Made by a program: the position numbers and the translations under genes. DNA of 64,000 nucleotides, from NCBI GenBank assembly GCA_001599595.1, contig BCHH01000011.1, positions 517,894 to 581,893 on the forward strand. The letters run 5' to 3'. Under the pieces are notes generated by a model. The model saw nothing but the letters and a program-made list of their open reading frames with translations. It had not been told where the DNA came from and ran no database searches. The stretch is from Beverwykella pulmonaria (Eukaryota; Ascomycota; Dothideomycetes; Pleosporales; Melanommataceae). Positions 35,308-47,338 of this stretch are shown piece after piece (position 1 is the first letter of the stretch; every line of letters starts with the position of its first letter).

Positions 35308-37175
35308 TTACCTTCTCGACGCAGAGCTCTCCCCTAGCACAATGGTCGTGATAGCATCTACACAAGCATAGAACTTCTGTCCCACCTCTGGATTCCCCAG
35401 ATACGCATGTGTTTTCTCCTTGATTCTCTCCACATGCAACCACTCATCGAGCGGAATATCATCCAGATCTGGGACATTGAAGCGAAAGTACTTCATCCAT
35501 CCCCTCGTTATCAGGCTCTCATTGTCCTTCTCGAACTTCTCTCCCGCGATCTGCGCCTCGCCAGCACGTTCCTCGACCCGGATTGCCATCTCGTTGACCT
35601 CTTGCGTCCGGTCCAGTCCAGTTCCTGTTCCTATTGAAACTACGACCATGGTGTCGTGCGCGTATCCGTAGAGCTTCCTGCATTCGAAGACGAGGTCGCG
35701 GATGGGGTTATTCTTCCCGGTGCCGTAGTCGACAAGGCCAGGTTCGATGACTTTGCTCCGGGCCTGGGTGCCGCGCGGATGGTCCATGTAGCGTGGTGCT
35801 ACGGCAGTGGCTCGCATGGCTTGCCAGGTGGTGAGGTTCACGTCGAGCTCAGGACCGGCCATGCGCCGGGTTGGGTAGGTTCGTATTAGTGCCGGGCGGT
35901 TAATGCCGATGTCGACTTGGGTTGATATTACAAATCTGCATCCATCGTTGCATCAATACTTGGTCAAGACACAAGGAATGTAAAGGGCTTACACATTAGT
36001 TGAGTCCGTTCGCGTGTCAAAGAAAGGGTCGTCGATGCTTTCATCCTCGTGGGTAATAATTTCTTTGATCCTATTGTCAAGGGCTTCTACGTCGTGTTCG
36101 TGCCGTGGTGCATGCGGATCAAGAGATATAAAGAAGTTCCATTTGTCCATGAACATGGCCCTCGCAACCTGCACATATGCTTCTCTGGCCTTGTGAGCCC
36201 GCATCCGGAGGCGGCCGAGCATGATCGCTAGTACACCGCCTGTGGAGGTTCCGCCCATCAGGTCGAATATCTGGTAGGGGTCTGCGCGTCGGCCCATCTT
36301 GCTACAAATGGCATTCACCAAGGACTCAACGAGCAGTATTGCAGAGAGTCCTCGAACTCCATCTCCATCAAGGGAAAGAAGGACCTTGGTGTCTCGAGTC
36401 GCCGGGAGCGGTAATGGTGATTTTGGCGAGGCTGGCGCGTCGAGGTACGGATCCACAAAGTGCGACTGGGAGTCGAGTTGAGCACGAGGCGTCGACGCCC
36501 GCGGATGCCCTCCATTACCTGCGTTTGGGCTTAAGACTTGGTGCGGTGGTACGGGAATGGCCTGTGAGGGTTGACCGGCGTTCAAAGCTGATGGCGTCGG
36601 CTGGTACGGAGAGGCGTAAGGTATTGCGTGTGACGGATGTCCCTGTCCATGTGGCTGGGGAGACGTCGGATGTGGGCTTTGGGGATGGGCGTGCGAATAG
36701 TTTTGCGCCACCGGGATGGAGGCTTCGCCATTCAACGGACTTGGTAACGATGCATCTCTCGCACCGACGGTGGGTGATGCTCCATGGCCGATGTCCTGTG
36801 CGCTTGGACTCGGCTTGTCCGTGGGAGGATGTGGCCAGTGTCTGTACCCAGAGGTCTCGTTGTGTACGAGTTGCGCTTCCGCTTCCTCTGCGATGCGTCT
36901 GATTTCGGGGTCTTGCGCCTTGCTGCAGTCGTGGTAAGAGATCCCGCCGACTCGACTCACACAGCGTGCACGACAACTTACTAGCGAACCCAGCCCACGT
37001 CCCACGATTCCTGTGCCCGGTCAGCTCAGCTTGCAACATTCAGAGTGAGGTAGCGCACCCAACTCCCGTTGAGTAGAAACTGGATCGCGGTCGGGTACTG
37101 TGGATCGTAGAAATAGTGGGTTCCCTCGATCGAAGAGTAGCGGACAAAGCTAAACTCGACCGGAATCCATGACAT
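35308..37175 (-). CDS. Patatin-like phospholipase (567 aa, 4 exons)
   Basis: Exons 37175-37059, 37010-36982, 36922-35993 and 35935-35308. The second exon is only 29 nt. Residues 1-49 (GTHYFYDPQYPTAIQFLLNG, ESWDVGWVRY) precede a Pro/His/Ser-rich disordered linker (about 75-225). The patatin domain then begins: LLSLDGDGVRGLSAILLVES (oxyanion glycine loop DGDGVRG, 234-240) and LMGGTSTGGVLAI with nucleophile Ser275 in GTSTG. The catalytic Asp motif is VDYGTGKNNPIRD, where most relatives have DGG or DGA; the Asp is kept. VVVSIGTGTG and a C-terminal helical region follow. Fungal members hydrolyse phospholipids or acylglycerols. No signal peptide is seen, so it is probably cytosolic. The start at 37175 is the first ATG in the exon; an upstream exon cannot be excluded. 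Confidence 0.83.
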
Positions 37176-37757
37176 GCTGGTGATGTGTAGCAGGGAGAGC
37201 GACCATCTGCGAGGTTTTATGAGAGGTAGCGGGTGGGGGGAGGTACGTGGTGGCTAGGCTGTCCTTCTATCTCGTCCCCCCGCCTCTGGCAAATTAGCAT
37301 GAAATGACACGCATCAAACTCCAATGGGAGGTCGCCGTCGGCCCGCCTGCAAGGTTAACGGTAGCGCCACAAGTCAAACGTCCGGAATGCGTCACCGACA
37401 ATGGCTGTACAATTCCTAGCGTTGACCCGGTTTTCAAGAACGGAGGTGACAGGAGGCAAAAGAAAATTTTCTTCTATGCGAACGTCGTAATGGTCCCGAA
37501 GCTTTGTGTTCGATGAGTAAGTGAGAGGTGAGGAGCCGCCATGCATTTGCCTTCGTACAAAGTACATAAACTTTGGTAGTCCCATAATAGCTGAAACATA
37601 TCGTATGGGATCATCCATTCCGGATAGCGCGGGACGGCTCGGGCCGCATCCGACCAGTGAATAGGACCAACCAACCCAACCCCAACCCACAACACCAGCT
37701 CAGAGAGAAGACGAACGCCAGTAAACCACAACGCCACAGAATCAACCGCCATACTTC
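37176..37757. other. Intergenic
   Basis: Promoter side of the phospholipase gene. No further gene or repeat is recognised. Confidence 0.45.
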
Positions 37758-38177
37758 CTACTTGTAAAAAAATTCGACTGCAGCCTCGGCCAGCGCCCTT
37801 ATCTTTACTCCAGCGCATGCGTTCGCCCCAACATTCTCTTGAGCAACAGCCCTCAAGTTCAGGAGTGAATGGACCAAATCGCTCGCGTCTTCCATCCGGC
37901 GTGCGATTTCCCTGGCTGAGATCCGCACATCCCTTTCATGCTCCTCCAGAGCGCGCAAGATAGTGAAACTTGTGGCTTGGGAGTCGGGGAGATCCCTGGA
38001 GAGCTTGCTCGCGGTTAGTATTGGGAGATGAGTTTTGTCGACGAGCGATTGGAGTTGAGGGTTTTCTGTCGGCGCCGGTGATCTTCTTTGCGGTACGCTT
38101 GTTGATCGTAATCTTGCTCTTGTGAGAGGGTCTCCTGCTAGTGGCGGTTGGACGAGCGTAGTCTTTGGTGTAGGTTG
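37758..38177 (-). pseudogene. Unknown small gene, start missing or frameshifted
   Basis: A 139-codon minus-strand frame ends in a well-formed segment: LQSLVDKTHLPILTASKL, ILRALEEHERDVRISAREIA and a hydrophobic/helical tail to EFFYK. It opens just after a TAG at 38178-38180 and has no ATG. An overlapping frame supplies a plausible start (MVATYTKDYARPTATSRR, ATG near 38,183) but ends out of frame with the tail. A single base shift or an unseen intron would join them. No family is recognised. The choice between a real spliced gene and a pseudogene is open. Confidence 0.35.
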
Positions 38178-38183
38178 CTACCA

Positions 38184-38861
38184 TCTTAACTGAGATAGAT
38201 AGAAGATTCATAGTGAGGATTTTATTAAGATTAAAGATATTTTGGTTTGACTTGCGTCTAGAGCAAGGGAAAATAGGTGTGAAATGGATAGTAGACACAC
38301 AGCGCAACAGTGATGGAAGAGAGACGGGGGGATGGAGCTGTAGAATTGGAAATGGGATGTGAGATTGAAGAGTGAAGAGAGAAGAAGATATTTTCGCAAT
38401 TGAGTGCGATTAATATCTATTTCCACCCGTAGAGAAGGCAACAGCAACAATAACAGCTACTGTGAGTATAAATAATAATCTTGAGTTCGTAGTTTCAATC
38501 GTTCTATTAAGTATTCATATTAGGTAGTGATAACAATGTGAAAGTAAAAGTGAATGCTCCAACTCCATTTTCATCGCCAGGGTTCATTCCCACGGACAAC
38601 GCCCAAATTCTCACAACGCTACCACTTCATGTTCCTGACAACGGAATCCTATTTCCCGACTACGTTATTCTGGGTACGGCCTGCAGGAGCTCTCCTACAG
38701 TATACGGTCATATTGTATGTGCTAGGATAGAGTATGTCCGAGTCGAAGTGATTCTATGTAGTATATTGTCGGCCTGATCATATAGCAACCTTTCGGGATA
38801 TTCCTCCGTCGTATAAGGTGGATGATTGTATATTATGTGTTAATTTCCTGATCAACAGGTC
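38184..38861. other. Intergenic
   Basis: Upstream of the unknown small gene and downstream of the transcription factor. Nothing is recognised. Confidence 0.45.
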
Positions 38862-40304
38862 TCACACCATCCCAAAAATTTGCAACGGCCACTCCATCCA
38901 CGGCAAGAATTTGGGATTTAAGTTCCGTTGCAGCTCGGCCATAATATCTTCTGCCGCGCCAGCCGCATACCAAACATGCGACGCTCTCTTCATCAGGATG
39001 CAAAAGTGCGCCATCAGGATAATAGCCCGCGGTCTCTGTAAGACTAGAAGATCGAGGAACTCCCGTGGGACACGTTCCACGAAATACATGACGGCGCACA
39101 TTGGGGTGATCCGGCTCTCCGGGCAACAGGCGTGAGCAAAGGCTTGCCGAAGCCAATACAGCGCTTCTTTATAGTGTACGCCTTCGTTGAACTCTGCCAG
39201 GGGAGGATTGGAGAGCATTTCGTGGAGAGATAGGAGTCGGTAGTCCTCTGAGTGTACTTTCGTATCGATGCCTTGTATTCTTTGGCGGTGCATTGTTTGG
39301 GGACCTAAACAGCCCCTTTCAATCCAGTTTTCCCAGTGAGGAGGGATCTGGCCAACTCCGCGACTCAAGAGCAGCCACTCGGGGCATCCACTCGTGAACA
39401 GAGTTCCAGCGTCTTTTGCAGTGGCAAATGAGTATATGGCCGTCAGAACAGAGAAGGAAAGTACCGCGGTGACGTTCTTCTCTGTGACATCGGTGAGAGC
39501 GGCGCGATACTCAGGCAACGCTAGGTGTTGGTGATAAGCAGCCAGATGCACGTATTGGCTCCTGAAAGAAGGGTCCGAAGCCATTTTGGAGAGGTGGAGG
39601 GATGTAACGGCAAGAATGCCTCTCATGAGGAACGGATGCTGCTGCGCGAGAATGGGTATATCAACACGCCACGGTTCCTCATCTCCTTGAAACCCATCGC
39701 CGAAGCTATAGCAGGTGGAGATGGTCCACTGGTGCATGAGCCCGAGGTCGCGAGTTGGCAGGTCATGGACATTGCTGGGACGCCGAGAGATTGGAGAGTC
39801 ATCGAACATACTTCCGGGTGATTTGATGAAGGGTGGTGTAGTTGTTGTCGATGATGATGATCCTCCTGGTGTTTCTGGACTAGATGAGGGGTACACACAT
39901 TCGGAACAGTATCGTGTGCAGTTTGAGCAGATGGGCTTTTCTTCATCGCACTGCAAAGATGTTAGCAAATACATCGCTCTATACAATGGACCTAGGTGGG
40001 AGATGACCGTGACTAGTGTTTCTTTCCAGAGAGAATATCTTCGTCTAAAGCTAGAGCACCGCCTCTGTTCTGTTGTAGATGGTGTAGGCTAGAAAGAAAT
40101 GTGAACTCACTTTGATTTTACGGCGTTTGCACATGCCGCAACCTGATTTGACTTTGCGGTGTGGTTTCTTCTTATAGACTTGACGATGTTAGCATGTAGC
40201 AGTGCAAGGAGAAGAATAAAGATGCCTTTAGCTGCGATAGCCATGCTGACTGGCGAACTATCGTCTTGAGATGCGGGTGGCTCAAAGGGCTGACTGGCTG
40301 ACAT
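38862..40304 (-). CDS. Zn2Cys6 transcription factor (400 aa, 3 exons)
   Basis: Exons 40304-40259, 40178-40111 and 39950-38862. The binuclear zinc cluster is split by an intron after residue 38. SGCGMCKRRKIK and CDEEKPICSNCTRYCSEC join to give C29-x2-C32-x6-C39-x6-C46-x2-C49-x6-C56, preceded by basic KKKPHRKVK. A Ser/Thr/Pro linker (60-80) leads to a fungal regulatory domain (QHPFLMRGILAVTSLHLSKM, SFSVLTAIYSFATAK) resembling the Upc2-like and related group. It would bind CGG-type sites as a nuclear regulator; the targets are unknown. The first exon was inferred: its donor is GTTCGC, and its acceptor at 40179 has a CTAAC branch site 10 nt before. This part is the least certain. Confidence 0.8.
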
Positions 40305-42962
40305 CAACACGAGATTAGTGTAAGCTGCCACAAAGTCACGAGACGTGTGAATGCGAAATGTGTGGTCGGATATCGTTTGGTGCAAAGGAGGCAAGGTCGA
40401 GTTTGAGGTTGTGACCACACCGCAGCCTTATATCAGGCCATTGGCCAATATGCAGAAAACGGGGGCGGCTTGGCCCCATTGCAGCTCAAAAGTCTCCGCT
40501 AGGTGAAACTGCGGTGCAATGTTGGATACAGATTGTGGCGCGCACACACAAGGTCGTTGTGGCTGATCCTCCTCTAGGTATCTGGAGATCTTGAGTTCCT
40601 AAAGTTTGAGACGGTTGGGGGTAGTCGACATGTGTTGACTAATGCTCGTTCCAGTCTTGTCCAGCGAGTGTGAGTACGAGCCTTCGAGGTAGCGCCTCGT
40701 TTCATAAGTTTGTGGCACTGTGAATCAACAAGCTCACAAGCATGATCAGCAAGGTCCCAATCCGGAATTGAAACTTTAAACCACAAAACAGTGGACTGAA
40801 TACGAAGCCCCATTCTGAGACGCAGCAGTTCAAGCCAATATCCGAGCGGCATTCGATCAGCGAAGGAGAGTATATGATGAGGCTTGACTACTTCTCCATG
40901 CTAGACCTTGAAATACTGTTGGAACTGAATCAGTTTACTGATGAAACAGAGGTGGACCGCAGAAGCCCCGTTGCCCACTGCATCGGTAACCCAGCCATTT
41001 TATATCGTCATATGCAACTAGAAAGCAAGATCAGCCTTGCATATCAACAATTTCGGAGATATATGTAAACACACTGGGGAGCGACAAGACTAAACGGGAA
41101 AATGTTGACCCTGAAACTAGTCCGCGAACACCAACACATCGCATCCCGCGTAAACGACAGCCTCTACCTCAGCCTCGCCGTAGCCCACGGGCCCAATAAA
41201 CCTTAACCCAACTTCTTTGAAGTTTTAGCGGAGTGTTTTGATCGGGATGGAAGAGAAAAGCTTATGATTCAGTGAGCAGCTCTTCCCGGTTCAAGCCTAG
41301 CACACAGTGGTAGGTAGTAACCCACTCTGTTATTCAACACCACAGAGACTCTATGAGACGATCCCGGGATTTAGAACGTTTAGAAATGCTCGGATGCACG
41401 TAGCCGTTCAGCATCTCCTTTTTCCGTTGAGCTGCCTGGTATATTTAGCCTGGAGTACCAAGAGATAGTGTTGGAAAAACTGGGGTTGTGACCAATTGTA
41501 ACTGGCTCTGGGACTGCATATGTCGATACAATAATTCAAGGATAAGGAGATAGGCACAGGCGAGGTCGCGGCCGTCCGTCTCTCTGAATCCTTCCCTAGA
41601 TTAAGGCTAGAAACATGCGCTTCCTAATGATACAGAGAAATGACAACTTGCAACGAGGTCTAAGTCTTCTGCCCAATAAGGAAATAATACCTAGTGCGCC
41701 AAGCATCTACAAACGGTAGTTAGTTCGTTAGAGATCGGAACGGATGAACTACGTTCCCGTGCACCGAATTCCAAATCCCGTATTGTATTCCGTATGGTAG
41801 CCGGCATACTGGCAGCGAAGCCTGATCCTGATGTAAAAGGGCAGAGAGAAGAGTTCATTGAGTTCATAGCAGACCGCCACAGAACCGCGTAGCACCGCAC
41901 TACGTACAGCTAGTGATCTCTCCACGCTGGACCACACCCAGCCAATGAGATGAACCGAAAAATCTCAATGCGCTTGCCCTGCCTAGTCGATGAGTACTGC
42001 ATTTTACATTTCATCTTGTCTCACTGATCAGCATGGACTACTGTACCATCACCACTGGTAATATCCCTTTGCGGGCGACAACATGCAGTACATACGGCGT
42101 ATATAATAAAACCTAACGTCGCAGCCGTGCATGTTGTGCTTCGTTGTGTACCGTCTCACAATATGTTTGTCTGCATTTTTTCCCTATCAGCTCTGCTATT
42201 CGTCGCATTTCAATATATATGGCGAATCTGCTCACACCACTAAAGATGCAATTCGCGATTCCAGCCAATCAACTCTCGCGCTGTGCAACAATAACAATGC
42301 TACAGTCACAGTCAGTGGCGAACGAAAGGCCAGCAAACAGGCTGCCGTCAACACCAAATTAAAGACAGGAATAATCACGAAAACGATGAAACCATACACA
42401 TCGCACACCTGCTACTTATCTTCACCACAATAACGACTATCGCGGCGTTGTGCTCACGCGCCCGTATCAGCATTCCAGATACCTTATCCAGACCTTGCCC
42501 TGCCTTGGGCGAACAAGGTGGTCGGCTCACCTAGCGACCCTCGCCGCCTGCCCAGCCCGCGCCTTGACCCCTCCGCAGAAGCTACGCACTTACGTTTCCC
42601 CTTCACACCACCCCAACAAACGCCTGCCCGACCACCACACTCTCCATCGCCTCTCGTCCACAACACCATCAGAATATTCTCATCGGCGCGATATTTCGCA
42701 TGCCCGACGCTTGCGCTTTCTTCTGATACACAAATCACGAATATTGCGGCGCGTTTTGGGGTGCAAACGTCGCTGGGCCCGCGGCTCGCGCTGCGAAGAA
42801 CGACTGCGACGGGTGCCAAGGGCCCCCGTGCCAGCGCTTACGCTGCCGTTCTCACAACTACCCTACCTGACGCCGCCCAAAGCCCAACCAACGCCTGCCT
42901 GGTTGCCCCCAGCAAAATAATTTCTTTCACAACAAGAGTCATCGGCATCACGACACAACAGA
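40305..42962. other. Intergenic gap of 2.7 kb
   Basis: No gene with a domain is seen. A short frame at 41102 (MLTLKLVREHQHIASRVNDS) looks coding-like but stops after about 35 codons. The last 500 bp (42.45-42.96 kb) are C-rich and probably form the EPL1 leader. Confidence 0.5.
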
Positions 42963-44981
42963 ATGACGCAACGGGTCACCGGCCAGCGCTTTCGCCAGCG
43001 CAAGCTGTCGACAAAGCAGAACCTTCCCGTTCTGCGCGAAAATGAAGTCGAAAAGCTCGTCGATGACGACGCCTCGCGACACATTCCTAAAGTCGAGACC
43101 GGCGTTGAGAAGGGAGAGGAAATTGTGAGTCCTTTTTCCTTTGCGCTAAGCCGTTTCCATCGTCCAAGCCCCTTTCTTAAACTCAAAACAACGGTTGTGG
43201 TTGCATCTGCATTCGCACTTGTTGCCAAGCCAAAGTTGCGCTTTTGGCAAAAGCTAGTTTTCTCACTGAATCACGGTCGATCTTTAAACGGCTAGGTTCC
43301 AGCAACCACGTGATCCTTTCCTATTGCGAACTTAGACCTCAACTCACCCTTGTTCATGATGCTAACTGTCGATTAGGAGCACCATTTGCAAGCTGTAATA
43401 TCTGCCGCGCAAGCAGCAGCGCACGGCGGCGGTAAAGTAGCTCAACTATTCATTCCGACGCCCGATGCTGTTGCCAGCAAGCTGCAGTATGAAGATCTTT
43501 ATCCGAGGCACTTCACGCAGCCTGCAACGTACATTCGATTCTCGTCCACTGTGGAAGACATGATAGGATGCCCGTATAACATGACGAGTGAAGATGTCGC
43601 CTTTCTGAAAGCGTATAACCAAAAGAAAGGCAAAACCGTCCAGTGCTCCGAGGACGAGTTTGAGCAAGTGATGAACTTCTTTGAGGAAACGACTCAAACA
43701 AAACAGCCGTATGCCGCAGTAGACAATCCGCCTTTGCTTTCATACGAAGATCTTGAGGTTGAGTTCGACGACACGATTGGTGACCTTGCAAGAAGATTCG
43801 CAAAAGACATTTATAGCCACTGGGCAACCCAACGGTTACGGAACAATAACCGTTCGCTGATACAGAACCTCAAGTTCGAGACCAATCTTGAGACCGACGA
43901 TGCAGATCCATATGTGTGCTTCCGACGTCGTGAAGTACGGCAGGTCCGGAAGACGCGCGGTCGAGACGCGCAGGTGACCGAGAAACTGAAGAAGTTAAGG
44001 AAGGAATTGGAGGAAGCCCGATTCCTGATGTTGCAAGTCAAGCGTCGCGAAGTGTTGATACGAGAACAGCTCGCCATGGACAAGACGATCTTCGAGCAGA
44101 GGAGTGCGGTCAAGGAGATCAAGCGGAAGCTCAGCATTAAAGCAGATGATGACGAGCTTCTCATCAACCAACGAGTTCGTATTCCAATACCTGTCTCATG
44201 TATCCTGCTAATGTAGTCGCAGCCCGCTCCGAAACCAAAGCCGAGAATTGATACTCAGGCGATGCAACCACGGGGTATTCCTGGAATGGGTCCCAAGCCT
44301 CAAGCTACACGTCCAGATGGTCGTTTAGTTGACTCAGATCTAGTGTCTCTCGAGGAACAGCAAGCGAAGAGATCTGAGCATATTGAAGGCTTCATCGAAG
44401 AAAACTTGATGAAGCACCAGAAGTGGAATGTTGGATGGGTCGACCAGACATGGCGTCCTATCACACCACCACTTGAACAAGCTGTGCCGAAACAGAACTT
44501 TCGTACCGTTCTCACAAGCTCGCAGCTCCCAACACCCCCAGCTTCTATATCTTCTGAAGAGGCTGGTGATGCGATGGAAGTTGATCAAGCAAACAAGCAG
44601 CTGGAGCCGCGCAGGAGCGCTCGGATCCGGTATGCAACACCTCCAGATGACGTCCCGTACCAAGACCAGCATCGATTCCGTCGTCGTACGGGCCGAGGCG
44701 GTCGGGTCATGATTGATCGTCGGGGTGTGAAACGCCAAAAGACCGAGTCAGTTGACGAAAGGGCTGCGGACAGATACAGATTCTGTGGAGACAGTAGTGA
44801 AGATGAGCAGGTCTATCCCGTCGACTGGACCGACAATCTTCATATCCGATACCGCATCATGATCGAACAACAGGGAGTGAAACAGCAGCACGCCCAAGCT
44901 GCGGTGCAAAACCGAAAGGCGATTGAGAACCATAATCGGTCTTCGTCCGGTCATCTAATGCCCCCGTCAAGCACCGGATGA
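42963..44981 (+). CDS. EPL1: Enhancer of polycomb-like Epl1, NuA4 subunit (572 aa)
   Basis: Exons 42963-43124, 43377-44174 and 44223-44981; introns of 252 and 48 nt, the second with a GTTCGT donor. The EPcA region opens with RQRKLSTKQNLPVLRENEV, then EEHHLQAVISAAQAA. IPTPDAVASKLQYEDLYPRHF, YIRFSSTVEDMIGCPYNMT and YNQKKGKTVQCSEDEFEQVM are hallmark blocks of Epl1. DPYVCFRRREVRQVRKTRGRDAQ and a coiled coil (EKLKKLRKELEEARFLML) follow. The C-terminus is basic and low complexity (RRTGRGGRVMIDRRGVKRQK). Epl1 scaffolds Esa1, Yng2 and Eaf6 in Piccolo/NuA4, which acetylates histones H4 and H2A. Confidence 0.93.
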
Positions 44982-45403
44982 AAGCCCGAACCTTCTAACT
45001 TTTACTTTCTGACGATGAGGCGAGTTGTTGATTTGGAGTTGACTTTTATACCCACTGAGTGTTTTGCTGGAGTAAGCGACTGAGCGAGAAATTTCAGCGA
45101 ATTGATGATATTCGAGGCTTCGGAGGAGTGTTTTGGCTTCGTGCACTGGCCGACACCAGATTTATGTACACTAGTCCCTCCGCGGACATTTTTAGGAAGC
45201 GGACCGTGCTGGATACACAAATAACGTGTTGAAAAAGCCCTTGAATACGTAGATTAGTAACAGCCCTCATAGGCGCCAAAGAAACAATTTCAATAAGCTG
45301 GGAATGACCCACCAAATAATCCCGAGCAGACTCTGCCGTTACTCTCGCTGCTGATGTCTTCACCTTCACCATTCTAGAAGTGTATGTGCCAGTAAGTAAT
45401 AAT
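44982..45403. other. Convergent 3' regions of EPL1 and RKM4
   Basis: 422 bp between two stop codons. Short frames here are shadows without motifs. Confidence 0.5.
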
Positions 45404-46956
45404 TTAGCAGGCTCTGTGCTTTTTGCCCGAACCATAGTGTTCGTCTTCTGCCTGCCTCTTCGACGCGCCATTCGAGCATTCCGTTTCCTGGAAGTAGGTC
45501 ATCAAAACCTCTTCTGCCTCACTCAAAATCTTCTTCTCGCCAATGCGGACCAACTTTGCCATGGCGTAGCGGCGTTCTTTAGTCGTCATCTTAGCCGTTA
45601 GCGGGGCAGGAGCAATGTCATGCAAGTCCTGGTCGAGAGTGGTAGCATATTCCCGGCTTTGCGTTTGGACGAAACTATGAAGAATCCTAGCACATTTGGC
45701 AGAGATATGGTCTGACTTGGGAAGTTTGCCTTTGCGCTTGAGGCGCTCGAACTCTTCATTCTCGAGAAGAAGCGTTTCAACTACGATAATGAGTTCCGGC
45801 GAGATACTTTCCTGGATGGTGAAAGGATCGCTAGCGCAGATATCATAGCCGGTCTCGATAAGGCCATGCTCGTCCAGATACTCAAGCTTCTCACTGTATG
45901 AGGGTATAGCACCACCGGACGCAACATAGGTGATGTGACTGAAGGGGATCTCGACGACATCGTACTGGGCGTAGTTGTCGGTTATGTATCCATACCGGCG
46001 AAGGAGGTCGGACCTGGGCAACGGGCCGTAATCGTTGAAGATTTCTTCTCCCGTCATAATTGGCTTGATTGCTTTCATTGAAAGATATTCTTCTTCGTAG
46101 AAAAGACGAGCCTGTTTGATATTAACCGCTGAATGATACGAAGCTCGGGAGGAGGGTCAGACGTTGTTCCTATCAGCATCTGCATTCAGCATGTCTGCTA
46201 GTGGCACCATTCCTTTCGGCAGCGCCTCGTCCTCGTCCTCAGACGCATAGCCGTCTTCATCGACATCTTTCTCAACGTTGGCTGGTTCGACATCAAAAGC
46301 ATATGCCATAATGAGAGAGCCCATCTTGTGCATTAGCTCGATGTTGTGTGGCTCTGCCATTGCATCGGCCTGCTGCTGAGCGTGTTCGTCGCCCGAGTAG
46401 AAGATCACAGCAAACTCCTTAATGACTGGTACAAGCTCGTTCAGGAACATCTCGTTCGCCTCTTCCTTCCCAATTTTTGTGCGGACTGCGCTACCCTGCA
46501 GCTGCTCCAGCTCGTCCTCCTCCCAGAACATTAGGGTATTGAACTCGGTGGGTAGGACGTTGAAATACGGGGCCCAATTCGATGCATCCTGGTTCTGGTG
46601 CTCGTAAAGCATGACGAGAATGAGGGAGAGCCATGGGCCGAGGTGTTCGAAGGTGGCTTTCGGGATCTCGTTGGAGAGGATGGAATTCTCGACGGACAGG
46701 ATCGCGCGTCGTGGGATACGGAAAAGGACCTCGCCTTCTTGTATGTTTTGGGTGGCAACTTTGGTTTGTTAGCTGTTGCTCCGGGAAAGAAATTGAAGGA
46801 AGAGAAAATCGCAGGGAAGAGAGATATCGACGTACCAACACCACGTCCCGCTTGGATATTCCTCAGATCCTGGAGTTGAATTTTGTGGCTGATTTCTTCT
46901 CCTGCCTTCGAGAGCCAGGCCATGAACGCCTGGCTGGCTTCATTGAAGGATGTCAT
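45404..46956 (-). CDS. RKM4: SET-domain protein lysine methyltransferase, Rkm4/SETD6-like (474 aa)
   Basis: Exons 46956-46836, 46758-46163 and 46111-45404. The split SET domain opens with IQAGRGVVATQNIQEGEVLFRIPR. Its catalytic end reads GMVPLADMLNADADRNNARLF, with the LNxDxxxNA motif, and MTGEEIFNDYGPLPRSDLLRRYGY with the catalytic Tyr. A 130-residue insert with an acidic patch (EKDVDEDGYASEDEDEA) lies between. The C-terminal half is the Rubisco-LSMT-type substrate-binding domain (SDPFTIQESISPEL). Yeast Rkm4 methylates ribosomal protein L42; the same substrate is inferred. The second intron has donor GTCTGA, poor but the only one that restores DRNNARLF. Confidence 0.87.
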
Positions 46957-47338
46957 TATTGTGTGTTTGTGGAGGTTGGAAGGTTCGGTCCGGGTGACTT
47001 CGTAGAATTATGGTGGAGCTTAGTGGTCAAAGATAATCCGAGCCGAGCCGCCCTCTGATTGGTCTAGCAATTTGGCAACAGCAAGCTGTTCACATTAAGC
47101 ACACATTGAAGTGAGATCAAATATGTACAATTAAATTTCTTCTTTCCGAGTGCATTCGCTAATTTTCACCGTTGCCCTAAACTCATGACGATAGGGCGCA
47201 TTCGGCAAGTTGCTTTTCCATCCTTCAGCCTACCCGACTCTCGGAAAACTTATCGATTAACACTCTTGGCAACATCGTGACCCCTCCAAAGTTCCTTTCA
47301 CGATCATCTATACTTCAAACCGGCGCTTTTCTACCACA
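46957..47338. promoter_or_regulatory. Short bidirectional promoter, RKM4/KAE1
   Basis: 382 bp separate the divergent ATGs. No gene fits inside, so both genes probably share this promoter. Confidence 0.6.

Noticed and set aside
42450..42962. GC-rich overlapping frames before EPL1
   Set aside because: No domain, no start context; consistent with the 5' leader of EPL1.
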